From JBMDXB01 sp048594885 (GTDB lineage Bacteria > Acidobacteriota > Vicinamibacteria > Vicinamibacterales > 2-12-FULL-66-21): a stretch of 64,000 nt of DNA. The DNA lies in NCBI GenBank assembly GCA_048594885.1, contig JBMDXB010000047.1, forward strand, positions 77,290-141,289, given 5' to 3'. The position numbers and the translations under genes were made by a program. The notes under the pieces were generated by a model. The model worked only from the letters and a program-made list of their open reading frames with translations. It made no database searches and was not told the DNA's origin. Of the stretch, positions 8,132 through 16,583 are shown in pieces; positions within the stretch are counted from its first letter, which is position 1, and each line of letters begins with the position of its first letter.

Positions 8132-8767
8132 TCATCCCCGAGTGCCGTTCGCACGACGCATCGCGCCCAGCCCCACCCCGGCAAGCGCGCATGCGGAGAG
8201 AAGCATCGCGCCGGCACCCATCCACCACGCCCGTGTCGAGGCGTCGATGGCCCGCTCGGCCCGCGGCAGCGCGCGGTTCACACGCTCGGCGATCTCCGCC
8301 GCCGATGGGTCCTTCGCGGGAAACTGCATGTCGGAAGAGTCGATCACGCAGTCGAACGTCGTGGGAGAGCAGGTCGACGTGGTCTCGATCGATCGGCCCG
8401 CCGCCGTGCCGGACACACGGAACGTGTAGCTGCCCGCTCGAGTCGGAACGAGCCAGGCCCGGAAACGGCCCGGGCGATCGCCGGCGGGGACGAGCGCGAG
8501 CGTCACACTCCGATCGGCGAACGTGACCTGGACGGACAACGAGTCACCGGGCGATGCCACGGGCTTCCCCGCGCCGTCGACGACATCGATCTCGATCGAG
8601 TTTCGTGACCCGCTGAAGGCGGGCTCCGCGCCCCATCCGATGATCAGATGCACGGAACCGACGGCCTTCTTCTCGTGCCCGTAGCCCGGTGGGACGAAGA
8701 CGAGCAGGAACAACATCAGGACGCCGGCGAACGCGTTCAACAACTGACACGAAGGGCGTGGACGCAT
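8132..8767 (-). CDS. Envelope protein with FixH/YtkA-like beta domain and C-terminal anchor
   Basis: 211 residues: N-terminal signal segment (LLNAFAGVLMLFLLVFVPPG), a His soon after cleavage (GYGHEKK), a beta-sandwich-like region (VHLIIGWGAEPAFSGSRNSI..., SLSVQVTFADRSVTLALVPA, RFRAWLVPTRAGSYTFRVSG), and a single C-terminal membrane helix (GAGAMLLSACALAGVGLGAM). It resembles proteins that accompany CopC/CopD and probably presents a periplasmic domain to them. The CopC-CopD start codon follows its stop by one base, so the two are translationally coupled. No catalytic motif is visible; the exact function is unknown. Confidence 0.75.
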   Translation of the reverse strand: MRPRPSCQLLNAFAGVLMLFLLVFVPPGYGHEKKAVGSVHLIIGWGAEPAFSGSRNSIEIDVVDGAGKPVASPGDSLSVQVTFADRSVTLALVPAGDRPGRFRAWLVPTRAGSYTFRVSGTAAGRSIETTSTCSPTTFDCVIDSSDMQFPAKDPSAAEIAERVNRALPRAERAIDASTRAWWMGAGAMLLSACALAGVGLGAMRRANGTRG

Positions 8768-8878
8768 GGTGGGGACCGTACGGGAGCGCGCCTAGCTTAC
8801 TCCGCTGTCACGCCGCGCGCCAACGGTGTCACGTTCGCAGGACTCGTTGGATCGTGTCCACACGCCGGTCGCGTTCGT

Positions 8879-8907
8879 TTGACCCGCTGTCACCGGTCCC
8901 ATAGACT
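8879..8907 (+). promoter_or_regulatory. Sigma70-like promoter for the His-rich/RND efflux operon
   Basis: TTGACC (8879-8884) and TAGACT (8902-8907) are separated by 17 bp. The GTG start of the next gene lies only 6 nt after the -10 element, which would give a leaderless transcript. The whole 146-bp gap is shared with the divergent copper genes, and TGTCAC occurs three times in it, possibly part of a regulator site. Confidence 0.45.
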
Positions 8908-8913
8908 GCTCAC

Positions 8914-9303
8914 GTGCGCTGGACTGCGCTTCTCCTGTGCGCCGCGGTAAGCACGACCGTGCAGATGCGCGGCCTCCACACGCATGCGTACGGCGAGCAT
9001 GAGCACGGCGACCATCGCCACGGACCGGCTGCGCACGAGCACCACGAGTACGAGACCACGTCGGAACCCACTGAGCCGCACGCCAGCTCGTGCGATCCGG
9101 GTCGCCACCTGGTGCCGTACATGCTCGTCTGCCACCCTCCCGCGCAGGCGCACGCGGTTGATGCAGATTGCATTCTTCCGCTGATGCCAGCCCGGGACCA
9201 CACGTCGCCTGACATTGTCCGCATCGGTGAGATCCGGGTGCACGGCCCGCCGGCGCTCGCCAGCTCCTCGCCACGCGCCCCGCCTCTCGTGCTCTCCGTG
9301 TAG
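8914..9303 (+). CDS. Small secreted His-rich metal-binding protein
   Basis: 129 residues from GTG at 8914. A short hydrophobic N-terminus (ALLLCAAVSTTVQM) is followed by a dense His stretch, residues about 20-45: HTHAYGEHEHGDHRHG, then AHEHHEYE. Three Cys lie further on. The composition indicates binding of Cu, Zn or Ni outside the cytoplasm. It is the first gene of the rightward metal-efflux operon, 56 bp before the outer-membrane factor. Probable role: metal buffer or donor for the efflux adaptor. No enzyme motif and no named family recognised. The start is uncertain because there is no RBS, although the promoter spacing suggests leaderless translation. Confidence 0.65.
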   Translation: MRWTALLLCAAVSTTVQMRGLHTHAYGEHEHGDHRHGPAAHEHHEYETTSEPTEPHASSCDPGRHLVPYMLVCHPPAQAHAVDADCILPLMPARDHTSPDIVRIGEIRVHGPPALASSSPRAPPLVLSV

Positions 9304-9359
9304 TCCACAGCCGGCGATCCGCCGGACGTCCGTCCGTTCGAACAATCGAGGACAGCAGT

Positions 9360-10571
9360 ATGCCGACGCAAGCCCGGATGTGTGCGTGGGTCGCGATGGT
9401 CTGCCTGACGGTACCGCCGCTCACTGCCGCACAGGACCGAAGCGAACGCGAGATCGTGGAGCTGATCGTCCGCGAGGGGCCCGCGGCACGAGCGATCCGT
9501 GCCGAGACGGAGGCCGTGCGACGCGAGCAACTGGCCCGCCTCGCGTACCCGAATCCCAGCATCACGTACAGCCGCGAAGGAGCGGGGTTCACCGAGTTCC
9601 TGCAGGTCGAGCAATCGCTGCCGCTTTTCGGCATGCGCACCGCCCTCGCGCGGGCTGGTGTCGCGGCAGCGACGGCCGCGGAAGCGGAGCGCGACGCCCG
9701 GCTCTGGGCGCTTCGCTCGGATGCGAGCGCGGCGGTCGCTCGAGCGATCTTCCATGAAACGCGCGTCTCGACGCTGCAGCGGCACGCGCGCGACGTCGAG
9801 CGGCTCATCGCGATTCTGCAGGCGCGCGAGCGCGAGGGAGAAGGCTCGCGATTCGACAGACTTCGCGCCGAACAGGAGCTTCGCGACGTCCGGCAGATGG
9901 CGACAGCCGCGGCCATCGACGTCACCGAGGCGCGCGCGGCGCTCGCGGCGATGCTGCCGGAAGGAACGGCCGTGGGCCAAATCGCCGCCACGCCGGAGGC
10001 CGTGCGGACGATCGCCTCCGCCGACGACCTGGTGACGCGTGCAACGGCAACGCGCGCCGAGCTCCGCGCGCTCGGGAGCGCCATCCAGCACGCCCAGTTC
10101 GAAGCGGACGCCGCCCGCCGCGCTCGACTGCCTTCGCCGACAATCGCCAGTGGCTTGAAGCGCGCCGACGATGGTGACGATCGTCGGAGCGGTGGCGTAT
10201 TCGGCCTCTCGGTGTCGCTGCCACTTTTCGACCGCGGCGGCCGCGACGCCGCGCGCTGGACCGCCGAACGGACGCGGCTCGATGCCGAGCGCGCGGCACT
10301 TCAGCAACGCATTCACCGTGAAATCGGCCGGGCGGCCGAAGCGGTGCGCCTGCGCCAGAGCGCTGTCGCTGCCGATCAGGAACAGGCGGGTGACGAACTG
10401 ACGCAGATCGCCGAAGTCGCCTACCGCGAAGGCGAGGTCGGCATCCTCGAGTTGCTCGACGCCGTCCGTACGGCGGCGCGTGCGCGGCTTCGCAGCATCG
10501 AGCTTCGTCTCGAAGCGCGCCTCGCTCGGATCGCGCTGGAGCGCGCGGTGGGAGACGTCCTGTGGCCCTGA
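9360..10571 (+). CDS. TolC-family outer membrane factor (CusC-like)
   Basis: 403 residues with a signal peptide ending PPLTAAQ and a GAGGAC RBS about 7 nt upstream. It has the duplicated helical-hairpin layout of outer membrane efflux proteins: NPSITYSREGAGFTEFLQVE, QSLPLFGMR, then long Ala/Arg/Glu-rich helices, and in the second half FGLSVSLPLFDRGGRDAARW and YREGEVGILELLDAVRTAAR, the typical conserved end. It forms the outer-membrane channel for the adaptor and RND pump encoded next; its 3' end overlaps the adaptor start by 10 nt. About 30-60 residues shorter than canonical TolC, normal for metal-type members. Confidence 0.92.
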   Translation: MPTQARMCAWVAMVCLTVPPLTAAQDRSEREIVELIVREGPAARAIRAETEAVRREQLARLAYPNPSITYSREGAGFTEFLQVEQSLPLFGMRTALARAGVAAATAAEAERDARLWALRSDASAAVARAIFHETRVSTLQRHARDVERLIAILQAREREGEGSRFDRLRAEQELRDVRQMATAAAIDVTEARAALAAMLPEGTAVGQIAATPEAVRTIASADDLVTRATATRAELRALGSAIQHAQFEADAARRARLPSPTIASGLKRADDGDDRRSGGVFGLSVSLPLFDRGGRDAARWTAERTRLDAERAALQQRIHREIGRAAEAVRLRQSAVAADQEQAGDELTQIAEVAYREGEVGILELLDAVRTAARARLRSIELRLEARLARIALERAVGDVLWP

Positions 10572-12103
10572 CAAGCATCCGCATCAGTTGTGCCGTCCTC
10601 CTCGTGACGCTGGTCGTGTCCGGCTGTCGCCGCACCTCAGAGTCGTCCGCCGAACCGGAGGAACCCGAGGCGCTGAGCGTGACGCGATGGACGGGCAAGA
10701 CGGAGCTGTTCGCGGAGTATGCGCCGGTCGCTGCTGGAGAGACGTCGCGCTTTGCGATCCACCTGACGCGGCTGGACACGTTCAAGCCGCTCATGGAAGG
10801 CGTCGTCGAAGTGCGACTCGAAGGCGGCACCGATCCTGAAGTGTTCCGCGCCGACAAGCCATCGCGCCCCGGCATCTTCGGCGTGGACGTCAAGCCGGCT
10901 GTGGCCGGCAGCCGCGAACTGGTGATCGTGCTGCGCGCCTCCAGCCTGACGGACGAGCATCGCGTCGGTCGCGTCACCGTGCACACAAACGCGACAGCGG
11001 CGCGGGCCGCAGCGACGGAAGGCGGCGACGGCGCGCCGGGAATCAGTTTCCTCAAGGAGCAGCAGTGGGCGCTCGATTTCGCCACCGCTGTCGTTGCGGA
11101 ACAGGCAGTCCGGGAATCGCTCCGCGTCCCGGCTCGGATTGAGGCGAGACCGGGCGGCGCGGCGGAGGTCGTGGCGCCGCTCGACGGACGGCTGGTTCAG
11201 GTACGCGACGTCGCTGCGGGTGCGACCGTCGGGCGCGGCCAGGAGCTGGCGCGGCTGCTGCCGCCGCCCTCCGCGCCGGCGGATCTGCCGGCCCTGCAGC
11301 GGACGCGGAGCGAAGCGCAGACCGCTCTCGCGCTGGCGACGCGCGATCGCGAGCGCGCCGAGCGCCTGGTCAGCGCCGGAGCGGCGCCGCACAAGCGCCT
11401 CGACGAAGCGCGTGCCGCCGAGGAGCAGGCGAAGGCGCGGCTCGCGGCAGCCGAGGGCAGCCTGGCGCAGTTCCACGCCGCACGCGGCGGCTCCGCGGCC
11501 GGAGGCGCCGGCGCCTTCATCGTCCGCGCGCCCATCACCGGCGTGGTCGCCAACCGCCACGCGACGAGCGGCGCAAACGTCACTGCGGGGACGATGCTGT
11601 TTCGCCTTGTCGATGCGGCGCTGGTTCACATCGTCGGCCAGATCGCCGAGCGCGACGTCGTCCGCGCGCGCACGGCAGACGGAGCGGAAATCGACGTGCC
11701 GGGGCATCCCACGCGGATGCCAGCGGGCCGCCTGGTGAACATCGGGCAGGTGCTGGACCCGCAGTCGCGGACACTGCCGGTGACGTTCGCCTTCGACAAT
11801 CGCGTCCTGCGGCTGCCTGTCGGCCAGGCCGTGTCTCTCCACCTGTTGATGGCTGCGGCATCGGCGAGGCCCGCCGTCGCCGCGACCGCCGTTGTCGACG
11901 ATGCGGGACGCCCGATCGTGTTCGTGCAGCGCGAGGGGGAAACGTTCGAGCGCCGGCCGGTCACGCTGGGCCCCCGCTCGGGCGATGTCGTGCAGGTTCT
12001 CGACGGCGTCACAGCGGGTGAGCGCGTGGTGACGAAGGGCGCGTATCTCGTGCGCCTCGCCTCGCTGTCGACGTCGGTCCCCGCTCACGGACACGTGCAC
12101 TAG
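10562..12103 (+). CDS. RND periplasmic adaptor lipoprotein (CusB/CzcB-like)
   Basis: 513 residues from GTG at 10562, overlapping the TolC gene by 10 nt. Lipobox LLVTLVVSGC gives a lipid-anchored periplasmic protein. Residues about 35-155 form an extra N-terminal beta domain seen in heavy-metal adaptors (TRLDTFKPLMEGVVEVRLEG). The lipoyl-like half motifs (GGAAEVVAPLDGRLVQVRDV; IVRAPITGVVANRHATSGAN) flank an alpha-helical hairpin (~210-320), then the beta-barrel and membrane-proximal domains (GRLVNIGQVLDPQSRTLPV). It ends HGHVH, a possible metal-binding tail. It links the inner-membrane pump to the outer-membrane channel. Confidence 0.92.
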   Translation: MALTSIRISCAVLLVTLVVSGCRRTSESSAEPEEPEALSVTRWTGKTELFAEYAPVAAGETSRFAIHLTRLDTFKPLMEGVVEVRLEGGTDPEVFRADKPSRPGIFGVDVKPAVAGSRELVIVLRASSLTDEHRVGRVTVHTNATAARAAATEGGDGAPGISFLKEQQWALDFATAVVAEQAVRESLRVPARIEARPGGAAEVVAPLDGRLVQVRDVAAGATVGRGQELARLLPPPSAPADLPALQRTRSEAQTALALATRDRERAERLVSAGAAPHKRLDEARAAEEQAKARLAAAEGSLAQFHAARGGSAAGGAGAFIVRAPITGVVANRHATSGANVTAGTMLFRLVDAALVHIVGQIAERDVVRARTADGAEIDVPGHPTRMPAGRLVNIGQVLDPQSRTLPVTFAFDNRVLRLPVGQAVSLHLLMAAASARPAVAATAVVDDAGRPIVFVQREGETFERRPVTLGPRSGDVVQVLDGVTAGERVVTKGAYLVRLASLSTSVPAHGHVH

Positions 12104-12115
12104 AGCGGAGCCGCG

Positions 12116-15100
12116 ATGATTGACGCGCTCATTCGCCGATCGCTCCGCTATCGCTCGACGGTCATCGCGCTCGCCGTCACCTTTCTCGTGTGGGGAGGCT
12201 GGACCGCATCACGGATGCCGCTCGACATCCTTCCGGATCTCACCGCGCCGACGGTCACGGTTCTGGCGGAAGCACCCGGCATGGATCCGCTCGAGATCGA
12301 GTCCCTTGTGACCTTTCCCATCGAAAGTGCGCTGAACGGCGCGGCCGGCGTTCGGCGCGTCCGCTCGGCGACGGCCGTCGGCGTCGCCGTCGTCTGGATC
12401 GAGTTCGAGTGGGGTGAGGACATTGCGCGCGCGCGCCAGACCGTCACGGAAAAGCTCACGCTCGTGTCCGGCGCGCTGCCGCCGGGAGTCGAGCCGCCAT
12501 TCCTCGCCCCGGTGTCCTCGATCATGGGCGAAGTGCTGTTCGTCGATCTCGAGTCGGATCGCCACTCGCCGGTGGAACTGCGCACCGCAGCCGAAACGAT
12601 TGTGCGCCGGCGGCTCCTGGCTGTCCCCGGCGTGTCGCAGGTCGTGGCAACAGGCGGCGACCAGAAGCAGTACGAGGTGGTGCTGGATCCGGCGCGGCTG
12701 GCCGCTCACAACGTCACGGTCGAGGAGATCGAGCGCGCGCTGGGCGTGGCGAACCGCAACGCAACGGCGGGATTCCAGGCCGCGCAGGGACAGGAGTATC
12801 TCGTCCGGGGGCTTGGCCGCCTGACCGACACCGACGCGATCGGCGCCGTCGCCGTGAAGACGACCGGGTCGATTCCCGTGCTGGTCCGTGACGTGGGCAC
12901 CGTACGCGAAGGGGTGGCCATCAAGCGCGGCGACGGGGCTCACAATGCGAAACCGGCGGTCATCATCGGCATTCAGAAACAGCCCGGGTTCAACACGCTC
13001 GCCCTGACGCAGCAAATCGAGGCGTCGCTCGACGACATCGAACGGACGCTGCCGCAGGGCATGCAGATACACAGGAATCTGTTCCGCCAGGCGGATTTCA
13101 TCGAGCAGTCCCTCTCGAACCTGTTCACGAGGCTGCTGGAAGGCGCCGCCCTCGTGATAGCGGTCGTCGTGCTGTTCCTCATGAACATTCGCGCGGCGGC
13201 GATCACACTGTCCGCCCTGCCGCTCTCGATACTCGCGGCCGTCGTCGCCATGGACCGATTCGGCCTGACGCTCAACACGATGAGTCTCGGGGGACTGGCC
13301 ATCGCGATCGGCGAGCTGGTCGACGATGCGATCATCGACGTGGAGAACGTCGTGCGGCGGCTGCGGGAGAACGCGACGCTGCCAGACGCCGAGCGGTTGC
13401 CGGTGCTGGAGGTGGTCTATCGCGCCAGCGTCGAGATCCGCAGCTCCGTCGTTTTTGCGACGCTCATCGTCGCGCTCGTGTTTCTGCCGTTGTTCCTGCT
13501 CGGCAGCGTCGAAGGCCGACTGCTGCGGCCGCTCGGCTTCGCCTACGTCGTGGCGCTCATGGCGTCACTCGTCGTCGCCCTGACGGTGACGCCAGTGCTG
13601 TGTTCCTGGCTGCTGCCTCGCTCGCGCACGATCCAATCGGGACTCGAGCCGGCGTGGACGCGCCGGCTGAAGGCGGACTACGAGTCCCGGCTGCGCCGCG
13701 CGTTCCCGTGGTGGCGGTCGATCGTCTCGGGGGCAGCAGCGCTGCTCGTGGCGGCGGGCATCGGCATCCTCGCGGCAGGCCGTTCGTTCCTGCCTGAGTT
13801 CAACGAAGGCGCGCTCACCGTGAGCGCCGTCACGATTCCCGGCACGAGCCTCCAGGATTCCAGCGCGCTCGGCGCGGCGCTCGAACGATTGATGCTGTCG
13901 GTGCCGGAGGTGACGTCCACAGCGCGGCGAACCGGCCGCGCAGAACTCGACGAGCACGTCCAGGGTGTCGAATCCGCCGAGATCGACGTCCGGCTGGCGA
14001 TGAAGGACCGCTCGCGTGACGCGGTCATCGCGGAGTTGCGCGAGAAGGCGTCGCTGATGCCCGGAACCAACGTGACGATCGGCCAGCCGATCTCGCACCG
14101 CATCGACCACATGCTGTCGGGTACGCGCGCGAACATCGCCGTGAAGATCTTCGGCGACGATTTGCCGACGCTGCGCCAGCTCGCCGGACAGGTGCGGGAC
14201 GAGATGGCGCGGATCGAGGGAGTCGTCGATCTCTCTACCGAAGCGCAGACGGAGATCCCGACGCTTCGTGTCCGCGTCGATGCGGCAGCCGCGTCGCGGC
14301 ACGGTCTGGAGACCGGCGCCGTCGCGCGCTCGCTGCAGACCGCCCGCGTCGGGCAGGCCGTCGGCCAGGTGCTCGAGGGCCAGGTCGCGTTTCCACTGGT
14401 AGTCCGTTACCGGTTCGACGATGCAGAGGGGCTGGAAGCCATCGGCGAAACTCCGATTCAGACGCCGGACGGCCGGCAGATCCCGCTGTCGAGTGTCGCC
14501 TCGATCGAGCAGGACCGCGGACCGAACTTCGTCATGCGTGAGAACGTCCAGCGCCGGATCGTGGTGCAGAGCAACGTCGCCGGCCGCGATCTGCGCGGCG
14601 TCGTCGCCGACATCCAGGAACTCGTCGCGCGGAACGTGACGCTGCCGCAGGGGTACCGGGTGGAATACGGCGGCCAGTTCGAAAGCGAAGCGGAGGCGTC
14701 GCAGCAATTGTTGTGGCTGTCGCTCGGGATCATCGTGGCGATGTTCTTCATTCTCACGGCAGCCTTCGGCTCGGCGCGCGACAGCGCGTTCATCATGGCG
14801 AACCTGCCGCTGGCGCTCATCGGCGGGGTGCTCGGGGTGTATCTGTCGGGCGGGGTGCTTTCGGTGGCGTCGCTGGTGGGATTCATCACGCTGTTCGGCA
14901 TCGCCACGCGCAACGGGATCATGCTCGTGTCGCATATCCGTCAACTGCGCGAGCAGGGAGGCGTGACGGACTTTCGAACGGCGGTCGTGAGAGGGGCAAC
15001 CGAACGGCTGGTGCCGATTCTGATGACGGCGCTCGCGGCGGGCCTGGCTCTGGTGCCGATAGCGGTTGCAGCAGGCGAACCGGGCAGCGAGATACAAGCG

Positions 15101-15202
15101 CCGATGGCGATGGTGATTCTCTGCGGGCTGCTGACATCGACGGCCCTGAACATGGTCGTGGTCCCCGTTCTCTACGATCGCTTCGGCGCTGGACGGGCTT
15201 GA
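12116..15202 (+). CDS. Heavy-metal efflux RND permease (CusA/CzcA-like)
   Basis: 1028 residues, normal for HME-RND pumps. The start ATG follows GGAG by 7 nt and lies 12 nt after the adaptor gene. Recognisable segments are the N-terminal helix then RMPLDILPDLTAPTVTVLAE, the TM4 motif IAIGELVDDAIIDVEN with acidic residues for the proton relay, RRTGRAELDEHVQGVESAEI, LSGTRANIAVKIFGDDLPTL, and C-terminal TM segments (FFILTAAFGSARDSAFIMAN; LVGFITLFGIATRNGIMLVS). It exports metal ions or periplasmic metal complexes using the proton gradient; the copper context suggests Cu, but CzcA-type specificity cannot be excluded. It forms a tripartite complex with the two upstream products. Its C-terminus closely matches the remnant at 1978-2097. 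Confidence 0.95.
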   Translation: MIDALIRRSLRYRSTVIALAVTFLVWGGWTASRMPLDILPDLTAPTVTVLAEAPGMDPLEIESLVTFPIESALNGAAGVRRVRSATAVGVAVVWIEFEWGEDIARARQTVTEKLTLVSGALPPGVEPPFLAPVSSIMGEVLFVDLESDRHSPVELRTAAETIVRRRLLAVPGVSQVVATGGDQKQYEVVLDPARLAAHNVTVEEIERALGVANRNATAGFQAAQGQEYLVRGLGRLTDTDAIGAVAVKTTGSIPVLVRDVGTVREGVAIKRGDGAHNAKPAVIIGIQKQPGFNTLALTQQIEASLDDIERTLPQGMQIHRNLFRQADFIEQSLSNLFTRLLEGAALVIAVVVLFLMNIRAAAITLSALPLSILAAVVAMDRFGLTLNTMSLGGLAIAIGELVDDAIIDVENVVRRLRENATLPDAERLPVLEVVYRASVEIRSSVVFATLIVALVFLPLFLLGSVEGRLLRPLGFAYVVALMASLVVALTVTPVLCSWLLPRSRTIQSGLEPAWTRRLKADYESRLRRAFPWWRSIVSGAAALLVAAGIGILAAGRSFLPEFNEGALTVSAVTIPGTSLQDSSALGAALERLMLSVPEVTSTARRTGRAELDEHVQGVESAEIDVRLAMKDRSRDAVIAELREKASLMPGTNVTIGQPISHRIDHMLSGTRANIAVKIFGDDLPTLRQLAGQVRDEMARIEGVVDLSTEAQTEIPTLRVRVDAAAASRHGLETGAVARSLQTARVGQAVGQVLEGQVAFPLVVRYRFDDAEGLEAIGETPIQTPDGRQIPLSSVASIEQDRGPNFVMRENVQRRIVVQSNVAGRDLRGVVADIQELVARNVTLPQGYRVEYGGQFESEAEASQQLLWLSLGIIVAMFFILTAAFGSARDSAFIMANLPLALIGGVLGVYLSGGVLSVASLVGFITLFGIATRNGIMLVSHIRQLREQGGVTDFRTAVVRGATERLVPILMTALAAGLALVPIAVAAGEPGSEIQAPMAMVILCGLLTSTALNMVVVPVLYDRFGAGRA

Positions 15203-15236
15203 CGTCGTGACGAGCGTCGTAGACCATCAAGATTCG

Positions 15237-16151
15237 ATGCGTACATGGACCCGTGTCGCAGGCTGCAGCATGGTGTCGGCGGTGCTGCTTGGATTCGGCA
15301 CACTGCATGCGCAGGCGATGCCGGGCAGCTATAAAGCCGTCCTGACCACGCTCGGCAAGAGCGGCGACTTCAAGGACGGCGTCCTGAAGGTCAACATCCC
15401 TCGTACCGACCTTCACGTCACGATCTCCGGACGGCCGGCTCCCACGCCCTTCGGTTTTGGAGGATGGATCGCGCTGACCAGCGGCGATGGCGGACATGAG
15501 GTGCTCATGGGGGATCTCGTCGTGACGGAAGACGAGGTGAACCCGGTCATGTCGGCGATCCTCGACAACGGCCTCCAGGTGACGGCTCTGCACAATCACT
15601 TCTTCTGGGAACAGCCGCGCGTGTTCTACATGCACGTCCACGGCAGAGGCGAGGCGGGGGACCTGGCGCGACGTGTGAAGCCGGCGATCGATCTCATCGA
15701 TCGAGCCGTGCAGCGGGCGCCGAAAGCCGCGGCTGCCGCTGCACCGCCGCCGCTCGATACGGCGGCGCTCTCGAAGATCGTCGGGCACGGTGGCGAGCAG
15801 AGCGGCGCCGTCTACAAGATCACCATCGGCCGGCCGGACATCGCTCTGCGCGAACATGGCGCCGTCATCAACGCACGCATGGGGCTGAATACGTGGGCGG
15901 CCTTCGCAGGAACGGACGCGGATGCGATGGTCGCCGGCGACGTCGCGATGCTGGAGCACGAACTCACACCGGTGCTGAAAGCGCTGCGCGCGAACGGCTT
16001 GAATGTCGTCGCGATTCATCACCACATGACGGAGGTGCAGCCCGTGGTGATCTTCCTACATTATTACGGCACCGGTCCGGCGGCGAAGCTGGCGCAAGGA
16101 GTGCGCGCTGCCGTCGATCTTCTCGGCCAGTCCCCTGCCAGCCGCCGTTGA
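15237..16151 (+). CDS. DUF1259 (LppY/LpqO-like) secreted protein
   Basis: 304 residues from ATG at 15237; a GTG at 15207 would add ten residues before the signal peptide, so the ATG is preferred although neither has a good RBS. Signal peptide VAGCSMVSAVLLGFGTLHAQ. Two DUF1259 repeats follow: first (GSYKAVLTTLGKSGDFKDG, VTALHNHFFWEQPRVFYMHV) and second (YKITIGRPDIALREHGAVIN, NVVAIHHHMTEVQPVVIFLH). Conserved His clusters HNHFF and HHHMT suggest metal binding. Its chemical role is not established. Position directly after the RND gene suggests co-transcription. Confidence 0.85.
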   Translation: MRTWTRVAGCSMVSAVLLGFGTLHAQAMPGSYKAVLTTLGKSGDFKDGVLKVNIPRTDLHVTISGRPAPTPFGFGGWIALTSGDGGHEVLMGDLVVTEDEVNPVMSAILDNGLQVTALHNHFFWEQPRVFYMHVHGRGEAGDLARRVKPAIDLIDRAVQRAPKAAAAAAPPPLDTAALSKIVGHGGEQSGAVYKITIGRPDIALREHGAVINARMGLNTWAAFAGTDADAMVAGDVAMLEHELTPVLKALRANGLNVVAIHHHMTEVQPVVIFLHYYGTGPAAKLAQGVRAAVDLLGQSPASRR

Positions 16152-16169
16152 CCTCAGCGCGGCTGGCCG

Positions 16170-16583
16170 ATGCTTGCCTACCTGACGCTGTTCACCTGGA
16201 GCTTCCTCGCCGCGACGCTCGTACCGGTCGGCTCCGAGCCGGCGGTCGTCGTCATGGTCCGCAGCGGTTACAGCCTCGCAGCGATCGTCGCGGTCGCGAC
16301 GGCCGGCAATTACCTCGGTGCGTGCACCACATATTGGCTGGCGCGTGCCGCACGCGTCGCCGCCGCGGCGGAACCATCGAAGGCCTTCGTCCGCGCGTCA
16401 GCAGTCGCCGCCAGATACGGCCAGCCGGCACTGCTCCTGTCCTGGGTTCCTTTGATCGGTGACGCGCTCGTGCTGATCGCCGGTCTCGCACGCGTGCCGT
16501 TCCTGCCGTTCTCCGCGTGGACGTTTGCAGGGAAGCTGCTGCGGTACATCGCGGTTGTATGGGTCGCGCAGGCGGTGGGCTAA
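16170..16583 (+). CDS. Small DedA/SNARE-associated family membrane protein (YqaA-like)
   Basis: 137 residues with three to four membrane segments. It keeps family features: FLAATLVPVGSEP near the start, ATAGNYLGACTTYWLAR in the middle and the loop LLLSWVPLIGDALVLIAGLA near residue 95, which corresponds to the G-D re-entrant region. DedA-superfamily proteins are linked to lipid scrambling and proton-dependent transport; small YqaA-type members are poorly understood. Last gene of the rightward metal operon, 18 bp after DUF1259. Its TAA stop shares bases with the TAG stop of the convergent next gene. Confidence 0.82.
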   Translation: MLAYLTLFTWSFLAATLVPVGSEPAVVVMVRSGYSLAAIVAVATAGNYLGACTTYWLARAARVAAAAEPSKAFVRASAVAARYGQPALLLSWVPLIGDALVLIAGLARVPFLPFSAWTFAGKLLRYIAVVWVAQAVG

